Positions 10,026 to 21,491 of a stretch of DNA of 29,380 bases are shown here, one piece after another. Numbering within the stretch: position 1 is the stretch's first letter; the number at the start of each line of letters is the position of its first letter. The stretch comes from Priapulus caudatus. Its lineage: Eukaryota > Priapulida > Priapulimorpha > Priapulimorphida > Priapulidae. The notes under the pieces were generated by a model. The model made no database searches. It had not been told where the DNA came from and saw only the letters and a program-made list of their open reading frames with translations. The translations under genes and the position numbers were made by a program. The stretch lies in the NCBI RefSeq assembly GCF_000485595.1, contig NW_014577214.1, forward strand, positions 200,532 to 229,911. The letters run 5' to 3'.

Positions 10026-11752
10026 GTGGCAGACCTGAAGATTGATGCAAAACTATCCTTAACTGGAATATAGAATGCCAAAACAGCAAGCAGAAAGGCA
10101 ACACCTGTGACGTTCATTTCATCAATCTATTGTATGTTGATGATGTGAGCCTCTTGCCAGAAAAGGAAGCTAAACCTCTAGCACCTCTCAGCAATCTCAA
10201 CTTTCAACGAGTGAGTTTTTTTTAATAAGTGTGGTAATAATGCATTATATAATCACCTTGTAATTTAATCAGTCTCTCTTACCACATGAATATAACTAGC
10301 TAATTTAATGTTTAGAAAAGATTAGCATCTATTTAAAAATTAATAGCGAAATATAACATGTCAAGACAATCAAAATTATTAGATAGCAATTGTGTGTAAT
10401 TTAGTGCAAAACATGAAATGGTATGATCAAACCAATTCTTATTTAATATGACTATATTATATACAATAAATTGCTACCTGTAAGAATAGTTGTGTATGAA
10501 TCATGTCTGATGAGAGTCTTCTATGCCCACATGAATAATTATTATGGCTTCGTTTTTGTATTCAATGATGCATCAACTTATAGTGCAATGTATGTTCACT
10601 GCTATGAATGTGTGATTCCTTTTAGCTGAACCAAAGACTTTCAAAGACAAAGATGGAAAAGGTTAAGAAGGTGAACTCAGTCGGGCAAAACGTTACATCA
10701 GAAGCACAGCAGTTGTTTTACCATATCAACAAAACGTGAGTATTAAATCTGGTCACTTAAAAATGGTTTGATGGTTAAATGGTTAATAGCGTAAAGCTTA
10801 ATGGTCAAATGGCTGATGTGCCCAGCGATTTTCTGGGTGACGTAGTTCAAGACACGAAGCTTGTAGTCAAGGTTCGTTCGTGATGTATGTTCGCATAGCT
10901 TATTCATCATTCGGATTAACCGAATTTCTATGCATACCTTCGCAACGGTGATTGTTAGGATTGATGACATTGCGTGGAGAGGACAGAATATCACCGTGAT
11001 GGGAGAAGTAAGGATATCAGCCCCCTACACACCAGACAGCTGCCGATCTCTGTCGAATGTTAGCGACCATGCCCTCCAGCATGTCAGAAAACTAGTATGT
11101 GCATCATCACAACTTACTATAAGGGCTAACTTTCAATAAGTTTGTCAGATTTCATGATAATAGTAACGTAAATTTTATATTATATATTATATTTTATATT
11201 ATGATGAGTGAGAGCATGTAACCTGTTTGCAATAGTTTTGACAATCAGTTTAGCTGTCTTTCTCACGCTGAATAAAAGCTCGACAAGTCAATAGTTATTT
11301 TTTAATTCAGTTTGACAACGACAGCTAGACTGGTTGATGAAAGGATTGATAGAATGGTTTATAAAAATAAATCAAAATTTATCTCCCGATATTAGATTAA
11401 TTTTAATTAATTTTATTAATATATTTTTTAATAATTTTATTAAACTTATAATATAGGTCTGTATGACAAGTCATAATATGGAATATTGAATGGAGGCATG
11501 CTTGTGTTTTGTAAACGATGTCTGGCTTGGAGCGAAATAATTGCATACTTTCATCTGATGAGTTTTATTTCGATTGAATGTAACAAGAAAATATTCAGAG
11601 ATTCTGTATTGGTCCATAGTAACGTCTGTTCTTTCTGTTTGACACAGGTTGAGAAATTCCACACAGACAAATGTAACTCGGTTATCTGCCTGGAGGAAGC
11701 ATCACCGGTCACAGAGGCTCAGTCGGACTCTGACCGTGAAGTTTCCCAATAA
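10026..11752 (+). CDS. LSM12: LSM12 homolog (LSm and anticodon-binding domains), 5' end incomplete
   Basis: LSM12 is an RNA-associated cytoplasmic protein with an N-terminal LSm fold and a C-terminal AD domain. In vertebrates it links ataxin-2 to translation complexes and is reported as an NAADP-binding protein. Four exons are seen: about 10026-10210 (LSm part, VADLKIDAK then DVHFINLLYVDDV), 10626-10735 (LNQRLSKTKMEK, QQLFYHINKT), 10959-11094 (AD domain: IAWRGQNITVMGEVRI, APYTPDSC, ALQHVRKL) and 11648-11752 (VEKFHTDK, acidic tail, TAA). Donors are GTGAGT, GTGAGT and GTATGT. Phases 0, 2 and 0 all match. The words align with human LSM12 (as recalled: DCKWQEKNIVVMEEV, PPYQVENC, ALSHVRKIVEKHFRD). 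One base is missing near 10060; copy B has an extra A there that restores the frame. The first exon is not certain. The next gene converges from the right. Confidence 0.9.
11159..11647. other. Last LSM12 intron, AT-rich
   Basis: Runs of 'ttttatattatatattata' and 'ttaattaattttattaatat' type sequence fill the intron between exons 3 and 4. Nothing else is seen. The copy B equivalent is 18188-18813. Confidence 0.7.
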
Positions 11753-11753
11753 A
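11748..11753 (+). terminator. AATAAA overlapping the LSM12 stop codon
   Basis: The stop codon TAA is embedded in AATAAA. Cleavage from it would give a very short 3' UTR. Copy B reads AATAAC here, so the hexamer may be a base-call difference. Other AATAAA or TATAAA-like words follow within a kilobase, so the true site is uncertain. Confidence 0.25.
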
Positions 11754-13680
11754 CTATATTGCCCATTCCTTTCCCAACGAACAGGAATGATTTCAAGTAT
11801 TTTCACGATCTCTGATCTCTCCACTCTTATCATTCAGACTAGGAAAACCTGTGTTGGAATTTTAATTTGTAAACAATGTAGTTTACATTCTAAAAATATT
11901 ATCATAGTAAAATGTGTTGCCCTATGTTAATTTCTTAGTAGGTATGTGTCTAGAGTAATGTTGAAAATTATCACATTTTATTTATTGAAGCCCTAAAGAA
12001 GATTTTATACAGAAATATTATTGATAAAACCAAAATTGTAGATCTGTGCTGTAAACTTAAATGCAATTATATTTTGTAAACGCTATCCTGTCCTATGTGT
12101 TATTCGTATCTACTGCATTATATGCACTTTTTTAAATCTGGGAAAAAAACACTTATTGTTTTAATGCTATGTGAAAGTGAATGATCTGATTGACTTATTC
12201 CGTGACATTCCTTTCAGTTGAGATCGATTTGGTTAGCCACATGTCTTTGTGTGTTTATATATGTCAATAGAAAGTTTTCCGTTCTATTTTTTATAAGGTT
12301 TGTGAACGACTGTTAGATTTCTGTGGTTTTGTGCGTGTATGTCTTCTCCTGCTCGTATTTATGGTGCGGTTGTGTAGTCACAAATTCGTTCAAAAATTAG
12401 TTGAGGGTGTGAGTTGCTGTTAGTCAGGACAGTCAGTGGAAGACATTTGAGGCAGCAATGGAATGCCATTAGTGAGAAGGAAACACGTGGAAGGGCATGG
12501 GAAGCAGTAAGTAAGCCTGATGATGTCTCTGTTTGCCATATCAGTGTCACGACACCGTGCATGAAATCTATTGACATAAGATAAATGTTGCTGAATTGCT
12601 GAAGGGTATTTTGTAGTTGTTTTGTAAGAATGTCAAATGTAAGAACAGTCATTAAACTGAGATCAGGAAGATGATAGATACTGCAATATTTACAGATACA
12701 AACTACTGAATCTTTCACGGAATGTTGTAGTTTGTGATTGGGCAACATATCATTGTCTGGTTATATTCTAATTGCGAGAAACAATTATTGAGAGAATGCA
12801 CCATATATGAGGGTTATTACCTTCTGGAAACTGACGGTCCATGTCCTAGGTTTTACTGGAGCTACACAAACAGTCCAGCACGTTGCAGATGCGTTAAATT
12901 TGTATTTTTTTAAATAGCTCATGTGTGCGTGTGTGTATATGCATGCCTCTGATAATTACATATTGTCATGTTAAAGCAGCTATCTGGCCAGAACCGTGAA
13001 ATTTCATTTATTTTCCTACTCACATGCCGTGTAGTTTATCATCTCATAACATAAATTGGCCACATTCTCGTCATTGTACATCTTTTAAGACTGTAGTGTA
13101 CTTCATAAATACACACAAGATCAATAAAACCAGGCAAGGTAGAATATTTGAAAACCAAAATAGAAATTACTACAAAAATGCAAAAATGCTGTGGCGCTAT
13201 CGAGCTTGAGGTTTGGTTTAATGTGCCTAAAACTATTTATTAGTTATATGGTGAGTGAGCGGAGACATGGTTTAAGTAGTCCCTTTCAGGCTCGAATTAA
13301 ATACAGCAGATGGTTGATTTCGTGCTGCGTGATGTTGCTACCAGGTGGCGATATTTCACACATCAAAATCTTATAGTGAAACGCTTTGTAACGCGTGATA
13401 ACGCGTTTATATAGACATGACGTTTGTGTGCATTCTGATAGCCCATCAAATTGTTACCTAGTTTATATCAGTTATTTTGAAAATGATTTCACTTGTGCGA
13501 TATAATACGTACGAATGTTCATGTGTCTGTTGGCATGTTTCACGCCATAACAGCTTATTGTAATAGAATCAGAAAGCACTGCCGTTGTTGGATGTAAATT
13601 TTTTATTTGTGGATAATAACAGTTTATTTCCTACACCACAGCTTTTAGACACTATGAGCGTTGTTTATAAATACATGCAT

Positions 13681-13686
13681 TTTATT
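13681..13686 (-). terminator. Candidate polyadenylation signal of the Rab gene
   Basis: Minus-strand AATAAA about 550 bp past the Rab stop codon, retained in copy B at 20934-20939. Two more TTTATT words lie at 13602 and 13625, so the site used cannot be chosen. Confidence 0.3.
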
Positions 13687-14094
13687 CATACTCTTCTTAC
13701 ATATGTTAATTAATTTAATACTGTAACGTAATACATAAAACTGTCAACGGATTTGTGAACTCAGATTTTGTGTGGACTTATATGCCACTGTTCTGCAAGT
13801 TACTTGTGGTTATTTTCTCGGTTTGTTTGTGTATTTATCTGCACACATATCTGCCATGGGCTAATATAAGAAATTTGGAACAATACGTTCGAAATTCATC
13901 AGCTTAGCGTAAAACAATATGAAGGTTTATTTGAAGCCGCAACCGCGGGTGATGTGTTCTCTCGCCTTGCTGTATGTTATCTTTTGTACATGTGCATCAC
14001 GATGCGTGTTATTTATAAAGCAGCTAATCGTGACAGTTCCAAAATCTACTCTGTTTTACAGTAAGCGTATAGCTACCTCTTGTAATATATTCCT

Positions 14095-14140
14095 GTGCAT
14101 GCGCGCGCGTGTTTGCGTGTGCGTGCGTGCGTGCGTGTGA
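14095..14140. repeat. Alternating purine-pyrimidine (GC/GT) tract in the Rab 3' UTR
   Basis: A run of gcgcgc, gtgcgtgc and similar dinucleotides about 95 bp past the Rab stop codon. Such tracts can adopt Z-DNA. Copy B carries it at 21354-21398 with a slightly different unit count. Confidence 0.7.
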
Positions 14141-14233
14141 GAACGCGAGCATAAGTACGAGTCGATAGGTCTGAAGCTGATTTCTATCAATATTCGTTCT
14201 GGTCCCACGAGGCACATTTGTGGCGTCACAGCA

Positions 14234-16223
14234 TCAGCTTTTGTTACAGCAGGGTAAAGAAGATTCCGGCGTGACAGTGGTCAAATCTAGCATCGTCCTT
14301 TCTATCTGTTTGTCCTCCTTGTCTTTTAACAGCCTGTCATATAAAAAATATTCACGTAACAGCGTACTGGCAAACAGCGTACCGGCTAAAACATGTTATA
14401 TCTTGTCCTCTATATAAACTAGATCCATTATCACTGCGTAATCTCGTGTTTTATTGTGTGTAAACGGGTAACGCAACTAGCGCTGCAGTTTGGTAAGGGG
14501 ATACGGACATCAATAGCCTACTATAGGCGGCTATAAACAGCGTCACAAACCAACCACTGTTCAACTAACGATTTATAGATTTATTGACTTATCGATTATC
14601 ACGACTTATAGATAGTGAACACGTGTTTCTGCTATATCATCAACATTCTATATCATTATTTCTCTGCTTTTATCTCCCATATCCGTAGGATTTCGTTGGG
14701 AACGTTAAAAAACGAAACCTTTAACACGGAACGTACAAGGCCAACCCTGTGATGGATTCAATAACATTGTCTCCTGTCTTCACTGACGTTTCGTAGAATA
14801 GGTATCCATATTCCTGCGCAAGAAAAAGCCTTCTTTTGTAAACAGCCCATATAGTAGTAATGTTAAATCGCTGTCGATAGCTTAGAGTCAACGTGTTCGA
14901 ATATTAGCAATGCGATAGTCGTAGACGCATGCACGTACAACACCGGCGTTTGACAGACATTCATAATAAGCGTGCCGCACCGCGCACTACACGTTGGTTT
15001 TTACTGAATAACTTATATATATAACATATATATATATATTATACACATATACATATGTATATATTGTTCTCAGGTATTTTATGGCCCCGGCCCGTAACGC
15101 GTTTTCATTTTTTAAACACTAGCCTAGATGACGGCATAGAATAATAGTGCGATGAGTGATGTAGGCCTACGACGTACGTCAGCCAGACGCGCTCCATCTT
15201 TGTAAGAGACAGGCCGGTCATCCTGTGCCAAGTCCGTCTTGTTACCAATGAGAGTTATCACTGTTCCAGCACCCACACTATCCTGAAATTGACTTATACT
15301 GAGTGTGAACCTGCCTATTTTTGCAATGTGATTTATAACGAAAGTAAATGCAATGTTCGAATGGTAAGGGTTATAGATTTTCTATAATACACACATTACG
15401 TAGGCTACACATAATTTATACACATACGTATCCGTGGTGAGGGTTACATGAACCAGGCAATTGCCATAGCATCCTTGTTGTTTGTAACAGTCAATAAGAG
15501 ATATATAGTCGACTTTACAACGGACTTCTGATCATACACGACGTTATTGCATCCGATGTGCATCTATATTCGTTGCAAAAGCCCCTACCTGTATGCTCGC
15601 CATCCAGTGTCGCATGCTGATCAATGTTTTCTCAGATGTCACGTCATACATAATAACAACGCCATCTGCCTTTCGGAAGTATTGCTTGGTCACACTGCGA
15701 AACCTGTAAGGCACATATTTAGCTCTACATAAAAGCACATGCAAGCATATAAGCATATACATTTGATCAAATGTAGTATCAGGCCCATGCATGATAATAC
15801 TGTGATATTACATCACACCGAGAAATCGCATGTTGAAAGTGGGCGGCTGGGGGACCTGGCAGACACGTGTGGGACTCGTGGACGTAAGAGGAATAGTAAT
15901 GACGGCTACAACACGCCATGAAGAGGAGGGTGCGGGAGAAGAAGACCTGACGGCGTGACTAACGCCATGAAGAGGAGGGTGCGGGAGAAGAAGCCCTGAC
16001 GGCGTGACTAACGCCATCGTCCATTTTTAGAGACAATTTACGGACGCTGCACATAAATATGAACGATAATGTAAAGTATGTACAAAGATAAATTCGTATA
16101 TGTTGCACCGATAAGTTAGGATAATTTTGCTAGAGCTTTACCTTTCTTGTCCGGCAGTATCCCATAATTGGAGGACCACTAAAACATCGTCCACAAGCAT
16201 TGATCTCACCTGGAAGTCCACTC
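14234..16223 (-). CDS. Rab GTPase domain, five 3' exons of a CRACR2A/RASEF/RAB44-type large Rab
   Basis: Minus-strand exons, 5' to 3': 16142-16223 (GVDFQVRSML, then G3 motif WDTAGQER), 15589-15703 (FRSVTKQYFRKADGVVIMYD), 15178-15282 (VITLIGNKTD, the G4 motif), 14737-14813 (EYGYLFYETSVKTGDNV, the G5 region) and 14234-14333 (LLKDKEDKQIERTMLDL, then tail LPCCNKS and TGA). Intron phases 2, 0, 0, 2 all join in frame, and all exons end in GT and begin after AG. The protein would bind and hydrolyse GTP and be geranylgeranylated on the C-terminal cysteine pair. ADGVVIMYD and the LLK.KED tail resemble CRACR2A more than RASEF, as recalled. G5 is ETSVK where ETSAK is usual. The P-loop exon lies upstream, beyond the contig end. 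Upstream exons sit at 26.0 and 27.1-28.95 kb. Confidence 0.93.
15013..15064. repeat. TA/CA dinucleotide run in a Rab intron
   Basis: 'tatatata' and 'acacatatacatatgtat' sequence in the intron between the G4 and G5 exons. Copy B has the same run at 22285-22345 with a different length. Confidence 0.7.
15912..16016. repeat. 50 bp tandem repeat, 2.1 copies, in a Rab intron
   Basis: 'acgccatgaagaggagggtg' starts at 15912 and again at 15962, and a third start (acgccatc) at 16010 breaks off. The two full units differ by one base (gaagacctg against gaagccctg). Each unit carries short inverted words (acgccat against ggcgtga). It sits in the intron between the G3 exon and the following exon. Confidence 0.85.
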
Positions 16224-16440
16224 CTGAAACGCAGCGGAAGGAATTGTGACGAAATGTTCTACCTAATATCAAGGCATTGTACATGAAAGAATGCGGAGTT
16301 TGTTGTATAGAATCTCGACTATCTTTTCCGTCTGATTTCAGGTAGGTTGTCGTTAATTAATATTATAGTTAAGTAACTATTCTATGTACGAATTCGGTGC
16401 CCCTTGTTAGTTTCCACATGATCGCACGAATCTGTAGATA

Positions 16441-16626
16441 GTAAAACAACAAGTAGAATAGGGTAGGGTACGGTAAGGTTAAGGTAAGGTAGGGTTAGAG
16501 TAGGGATAGGGTTAAGGTATGGTAGGGATAGGGTTAAGGTATGGTAGGGATAGGGTTAAGGTATGGTAGGGATAGGGTTAAGGTATGGTAGGGATAGGGG
16601 TAAGGTATGGTAGGGGTAGGGGTAAG
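16441..16626. repeat. G-rich minisatellite, 22 bp unit, ending at the contig break
   Basis: 'tagggatagggttaaggtat' plus 'gg' repeats with exact 22 bp spacing (starts at 16501, 16523, 16545, 16567, 16589), preceded by irregular gggtagg/ggtaagg words. The left contig stops inside the array. A degraded version reappears in copy B at about 24840-25080, so the array is internal and the contig broke on it. It is a Rab intron upstream of the G3 exon. Confidence 0.9.
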
Positions 16627-16636
16627 NNNNNNNNNN
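16627..16636. other. Assembly gap (10 N)
   Basis: A run of ten Ns, the usual placeholder for a gap of unknown size. It joins the left contig, ending in a minisatellite, to the right contig, whose first bases equal position 9678. Confidence 0.99.
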
Positions 16637-16999
16637 ACTCCTGTTTCGCCGGGATTTATGGCAACCAAGGAAAGCAAACAATGACTCGAATGAAGTCAAC
16701 TGAGGTGAGTGACCCTGATGAATGAGGCCTGCATGTGGCGCTGTGCAGTAAACTGAACTTTAGGGTAAGAGGGTCGTTTGGCACCCCAACTTTATTTTCG
16801 CAAATCTGTAGGTTAGAAATAGATCTAATAATGGCTTGGGTTGAAGTGTAGGGATTAAATAGTAGTGTTGTTTTGTACGGACGTACAGCCTCCCATTGAA
16901 ATTACGGCTGTAGGAATGTGTGGCTCCTACTATTACTGCTACTTAGCGTTTGATAGTGAAATTCAAGTGTAACATTAACCAGAATTATAACTAAATTTG

Positions 17000-18928
17000 T
17001 GGGTGGCCTAGACCGCTGGCAAGATTGCATGCAAAACTATCCTTAAACTGGAATATAGAAGGTAGCCAAAACAGCAGCAGAAGGCAACAGCCCTGTGGAC
17101 GTTCATTTTTCATCAAATCATTTGTATGTTGATGATGTCGAGCTCTTGGCCAGAGAAAGGAAGCTAAACCTCTAGCACCTCTGCAGCAATCTCAACTTTC
17201 ATACGAGTGAGTTTTTTTAATAAGTGTCCGGTAAATAATGCGATTATATGAAGTTCACCTTTAATTTAATCAGTCTCTCGCTTCACACATGAAACTATAA
17301 CTTAGCTAATTTAATGTTTAGGAAAGATTAGCATCTATTTAAAACATTAATAGCGAAATATAACATGTCAAGACAATCAAAGATCATTAGAAAATAGCAA
17401 TTGTGTGATAATGGCTTTAGTGCAAAACAATGGAAATGGTATGATCAAAACCATATTCTTTAGTTTAATTATGACTATGATTATATACAATTAAATTAGT
17501 ACCTGGTAAAGCAATAGGTGTGTATGATCATGTCTGGTGCTCAGAGTCTTCTTATGCCCACATGGAATAATTATTATGCCGCTCTCGTTTTTGTATTCAA
17601 TGATGCATCAACGTATAGTGCAAGTGTTATGTTCATCTGCTATGGAATGTGTGACTTCCCTTTTAGCCTGAACCAAAGACTTTCAAAGAGCAAGATGGAA
17701 AATGGTTAAGAAGGCCGGCTGAAACTTCAAGTCCGGCAAAATCGTTATTACATCAGAAGCCCACAGCAGTGATTTTACCATATCACATAACGTGAGTATT
17801 AGAATCTGGTCAGCCGTTAAAAATATGGTGTTGGATGGTTAAATGGTTAATAGCGTAAAGCTTAATGGTCATAATGGCCTGATGTTCCAGCGATTTTCTG
17901 GGTGAACGTAGTTCAAGACACGAAGCCTTGATAGTCAAGGTTCGTCTGCAGTGATGTTATGTTCGCCATAGCTGTATTCATCATCGCGATTCACCGAATT
18001 TCGTATGCTATACCTTCGCATAACGGTTGATTTTTAGGATTGATGACAATTGCGTGGAGCATGCGACAGAATATCAGCGTTGATGCGGAGAGATAAGCGA
18101 TATCAGCCCCTACACACCAGACAGCTAAAGCCGCATCTCTGTCGAATTGTTAGCCGACCACTGCCCTCCAGCATGTCAGCAAAACTAGTTATGTGCATCA
18201 TCACAACATTCCTACTATATAAGGGGCAACTTTCAATTAAGGTTTGTCAGCAGTTTCATGATCAATAGTAACGCTAAATTCTGTATATTCTATATATTGA
18301 TATTTTTATATGTATGATGAGTGTGAGAGCATTGTAACGCTGTTTGGCAATAGTTTGACAATCAGCTTTAGCTGTCTTTTTCTTCCCCCCCACGGCTGTG
18401 GATAAAGCCGACAAGTCAATAGTTATTTTTTAATTCAGTGTGACAACGACAGCTAGACTGCGGTTGATGAAAGGATATGATTAGAAGTTGGTTATATAAA
18501 AATAAAATCAAAATTCTATCTCCCGATATTAGATTTAATTTTATGATTAATTTTATTAATATTATTTTTTAATAATTTTATTTAACTTATAATATAGCGG
18601 TAGCGACGCCCGTAGACAAGTCATAATATCGCCGAATATTGAAGAGGCGGATGCTTGTGTTATTGTAACGAGTGTACGGCTATGGAGCGCAAATTAATCT
18701 GCATACTTTCATCTCTGATTTACTTTATTTCGATTTGATATTGCTAACAAGGAAAATATTTCAGAGATTCTGTATGGTCCTTAGTAACGTCGTTCGTTTC
18801 TGCTTTGACACAGGTTGAGAAAATTAAAACACACAGACAATGTAACTCGGTTATCTTGCCTGGCAGGAAGCATCAACCGGTCACAGATAGGGCTCAGCTC
18901 GGACTCTGACGTGAAGTGTTCCCAATAA
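17000..18928 (+). pseudogene. LSM12: Second copy of LSM12, frame-disrupted (assembly duplicate)
   Basis: Exon equivalents: about 17000-17206, 17667-17791, 18038-18187 and 18814-18928. Splice sites are mostly kept (gtgagt after 17206 and 17791, cag before 18814). Frames are broken by many small insertions; for example exon 2 is 125 nt against 110 and exon 3 is 150 against 136. The third donor reads gttatg instead of gtatgt. The breaks are scattered through introns and exons alike, which points to sequencing error and not to relaxed selection. I treat it as a low-quality duplicate of the copy A gene, not a true pseudogene. Confidence 0.8.
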
Positions 18929-21491
18929 CTATATTGCCCATTCCCTTTCCCAAAGCCGAACAGGAATGAGTTTCAAGTATTTTCACGATCTCGATCTCTC
19001 CACTCTTATCATTCTAGACTTAGCGCAAAACCTGTGCTTGCGAGATTTTAATTGTAAACAGTGTGTAGTGTTACATTCTAGAAAATATTATCATAGTAAA
19101 ATGTGTTTGCCCTATGTTTAATTTCTTAGTAGGTATGTGTCTTAGACAGTAATGCTTGAAAATTATCACATATCTTATTTATTGATAGCCCCTTAAAGAA
19201 GATTTATACAGAAATATTATTGATAAACCAAAATTAGTAGATCTGCTTGCTGTAAACTTAAATGCAATTATATTTTTGTAAACGCTCATCCTGTCCTATG
19301 TGTTATTCGTTCTACCTGTGCATTATATGCACTTTTTTTAAATCTTGGGAAAAAAAACACTTACTTGTTTTAATGCTATGTGAAAGTGATATGATTCTGA
19401 GTTGGACTTTCATTCCGTTGACATTTCCTTTCAGTGAGATCGTATTTGGTTAGCCCACATGTCTTTGTGTGTTTTTTATAGATGTCAATAGAAAGTTTTC
19501 CGATTCTATTTTTGTATAAAGGGTTTGTGAAACGACTGCTTAGATTTCTGTGCGTTTTGTGCGTGTAGGTCTTCGGTCCTGCTCGTATTTAGTGGTGGCG
19601 GTTGTGTAGGCACATAATTGGCTTCAAAAATTAGTTGAGGGTGTGAGTTCTGTTAGTCAGGACAGTGCTCAGTGGAGACATTTGAGGCAGCAATGGAATG
19701 CCATTAGTGAGAAGGAAACACGTGAAGGGCATGCGGAAGCAGTAAGTAAGCCGATGATGTGTCGCTGTTTGCCATATCAGTGTCACGACACCGTGCATGA
19801 AATATCATTGACATAAGATAAATGTTGCTGAATTGCTGAAGGGTATTTTGTAGTTGTTTTGTAAGAATGTCAAATGTAAGAACAGTCATTAAACTGAGAT
19901 CAGGAAGAATGATAGATACTGCAATATTTAGCAGATACAAACTACTGAATCTTTCAGCGGAATGTTTGTAGTTTGTGATTGGGCCAACATAATCATTGTC
20001 TGGTTATATTCTAATTGCGAGAAACAATTATTGAGAGAATGCACCCATATATGAGGGTTATTACCTTCTGGAAACTGACGGTCCATGTCCTAGGTTTTAC
20101 TGGAGCTACACAAACAGTCCAGCACGTTGCAGATGCTTAAATTTTGTATTTTTTAAATAGCTCATGTGTGCGTGTGTGTATATGCATGCTTCTGATAATT
20201 ACATATTGTCATGTTAAAGCAGCTATCTGGCCAGAACCGTGAAATTTCATTTATTTTCCTACTCACATGCCGTGTAGTTTATCATCTCATAACATAAATT
20301 GGCCACATTCCGTCATTGTACATCTTTTAAAGACTTGTAGTGTACTCATAAATACACACAAGAAATCATAAAACCAGGCAAGGTAGAATATTTGAAAACC
20401 AAAATAGAAATTACTAACAAAAATGCAAAAATGCTGTGGCGCTATCGAGCTTGAGGGTTTGTTTTAATGTGCCTAAAACCATTTAGTAGTTATATGGTGA
20501 GTGAGCGGAGACATGGTTTAAGTAGTCCCTTCAGGCTCGCAATTAAATACAGCAGTATGGTTGATTCGTGCTGCGTGATGTTGCGTACCAGGTGGCGCGA
20601 TATTTCACAACATCAAAATCTTCTAGTGAAACGCTTTGTAAACACGTGATAACGCGTTTATATAGACATGACGTTTGTTGCCGCTCATTTGATAGCCCAT
20701 CAAATTGTTACCTAGGTTATATCAGTTAGTTTTGAAAATGATATCACTTGTGCGATATAATACGTACGAATGTTCATGTGTCTGTTGGCATGTTTCACGC
20801 CATAACAGCTTAGTGTAATAGAATCAGAAAGCAACTGCCGTGTTGGATGTAAATTTTTATTTTGGATATAACAGTTTTATTTCCTCTACACCCAGCTTTT
20901 AGACACTATAAGCGTTGTTTATAAATACATGCATTTATTCATACTCTTCTTACATATGTTAATTAATTTAATACGTGTAACGTAATACTAAAAAACTGTC
21001 AATGGATTTGTGACTCAGATTTTGTGTGGACTACGTCATGCCACTGTTCTGGAAGTTACTTGGTGGTTATTTTCTCGGTTTGTTTGTTTATCTTCACACA
21101 TATCTGCCATGGGCTAATATAGAAAAATTTGTAACAATACGCTTCGAAAATTCATCAGCTTAGCGTAAAACAATATGAAGGTTAATTGAAGCCGCAACGC
21201 TGGTGAGTGTTCTCTCGCCTTGCTGTATGTTTATCTTTTGTACATGTGCATCACGATGCGTGTTATTTGTATAAGCAGCTAATCGTGACAGTTCCAAAAT
21301 CTACTGTCTTTTACAGTAAGCGTATAGCTACCTCTTGTAATATATTTCCTGTGCTGCGCGCGCGTGTTTGCGTGTGCGGGTGCGTGCGTGCTGTGAGAAC
21401 GCGAGACATAAGTACGAGTCGATAGGTCTGAAGCTGATTTCTATCAATATTGCTCGTTTGTCCCACGAGGCACATTTGTGGCGTCACAGCA
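18929..21491. other. Copy B intergenic region
   Basis: Equivalent to 11753-14233. Close agreement with copy A from about 19,620. No gene. The GC/GT alternating tract lies at 21354-21398. Confidence 0.6.

Larger units (their letters stand above)
11753..14233. other. Intergenic region between convergent LSM12 and Rab genes
   Basis: 2.5 kb with both 3' UTRs and no supported gene. A 129-codon minus-strand frame at 12359-12748 has no splice or family support and is broken in copy B. From about 12,360 onward the sequence matches copy B (19,620 onward) almost base for base, in contrast with the noisier stretch before it. Confidence 0.6.
9678..16626. repeat. Copy A of the duplicated locus (end of left contig)
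   Basis: From 'actcctgtttcgc' at 9678 to the Ns, this segment matches copy B, which starts with the same bases at 16637 directly after the gap. Order and orientation of LSM12, the intergenic region and the Rab exons are the same in both. Differences are mostly 1-3 nt indels. Copy A carries intact, phase-consistent Rab exons and three intact LSM12 exons, so it is the better copy for annotation. Confidence 0.92.

Noticed and set aside
12359-12748. 129-codon minus-strand open frame between LSM12 and the Rab gene
   Set aside because: No splice or start context, no family resemblance, low-complexity hydrophobic mix, and copy B (19.6-20.0 kb) breaks the frame with small indels. It lies where the two 3' UTRs meet.
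16441-16626. Telomere or subtelomere (TAGGG/TTAGGG-like words)
   Set aside because: The unit is a 22 bp minisatellite, not TTAGGG, and copy B continues through it into further Rab gene sequence.
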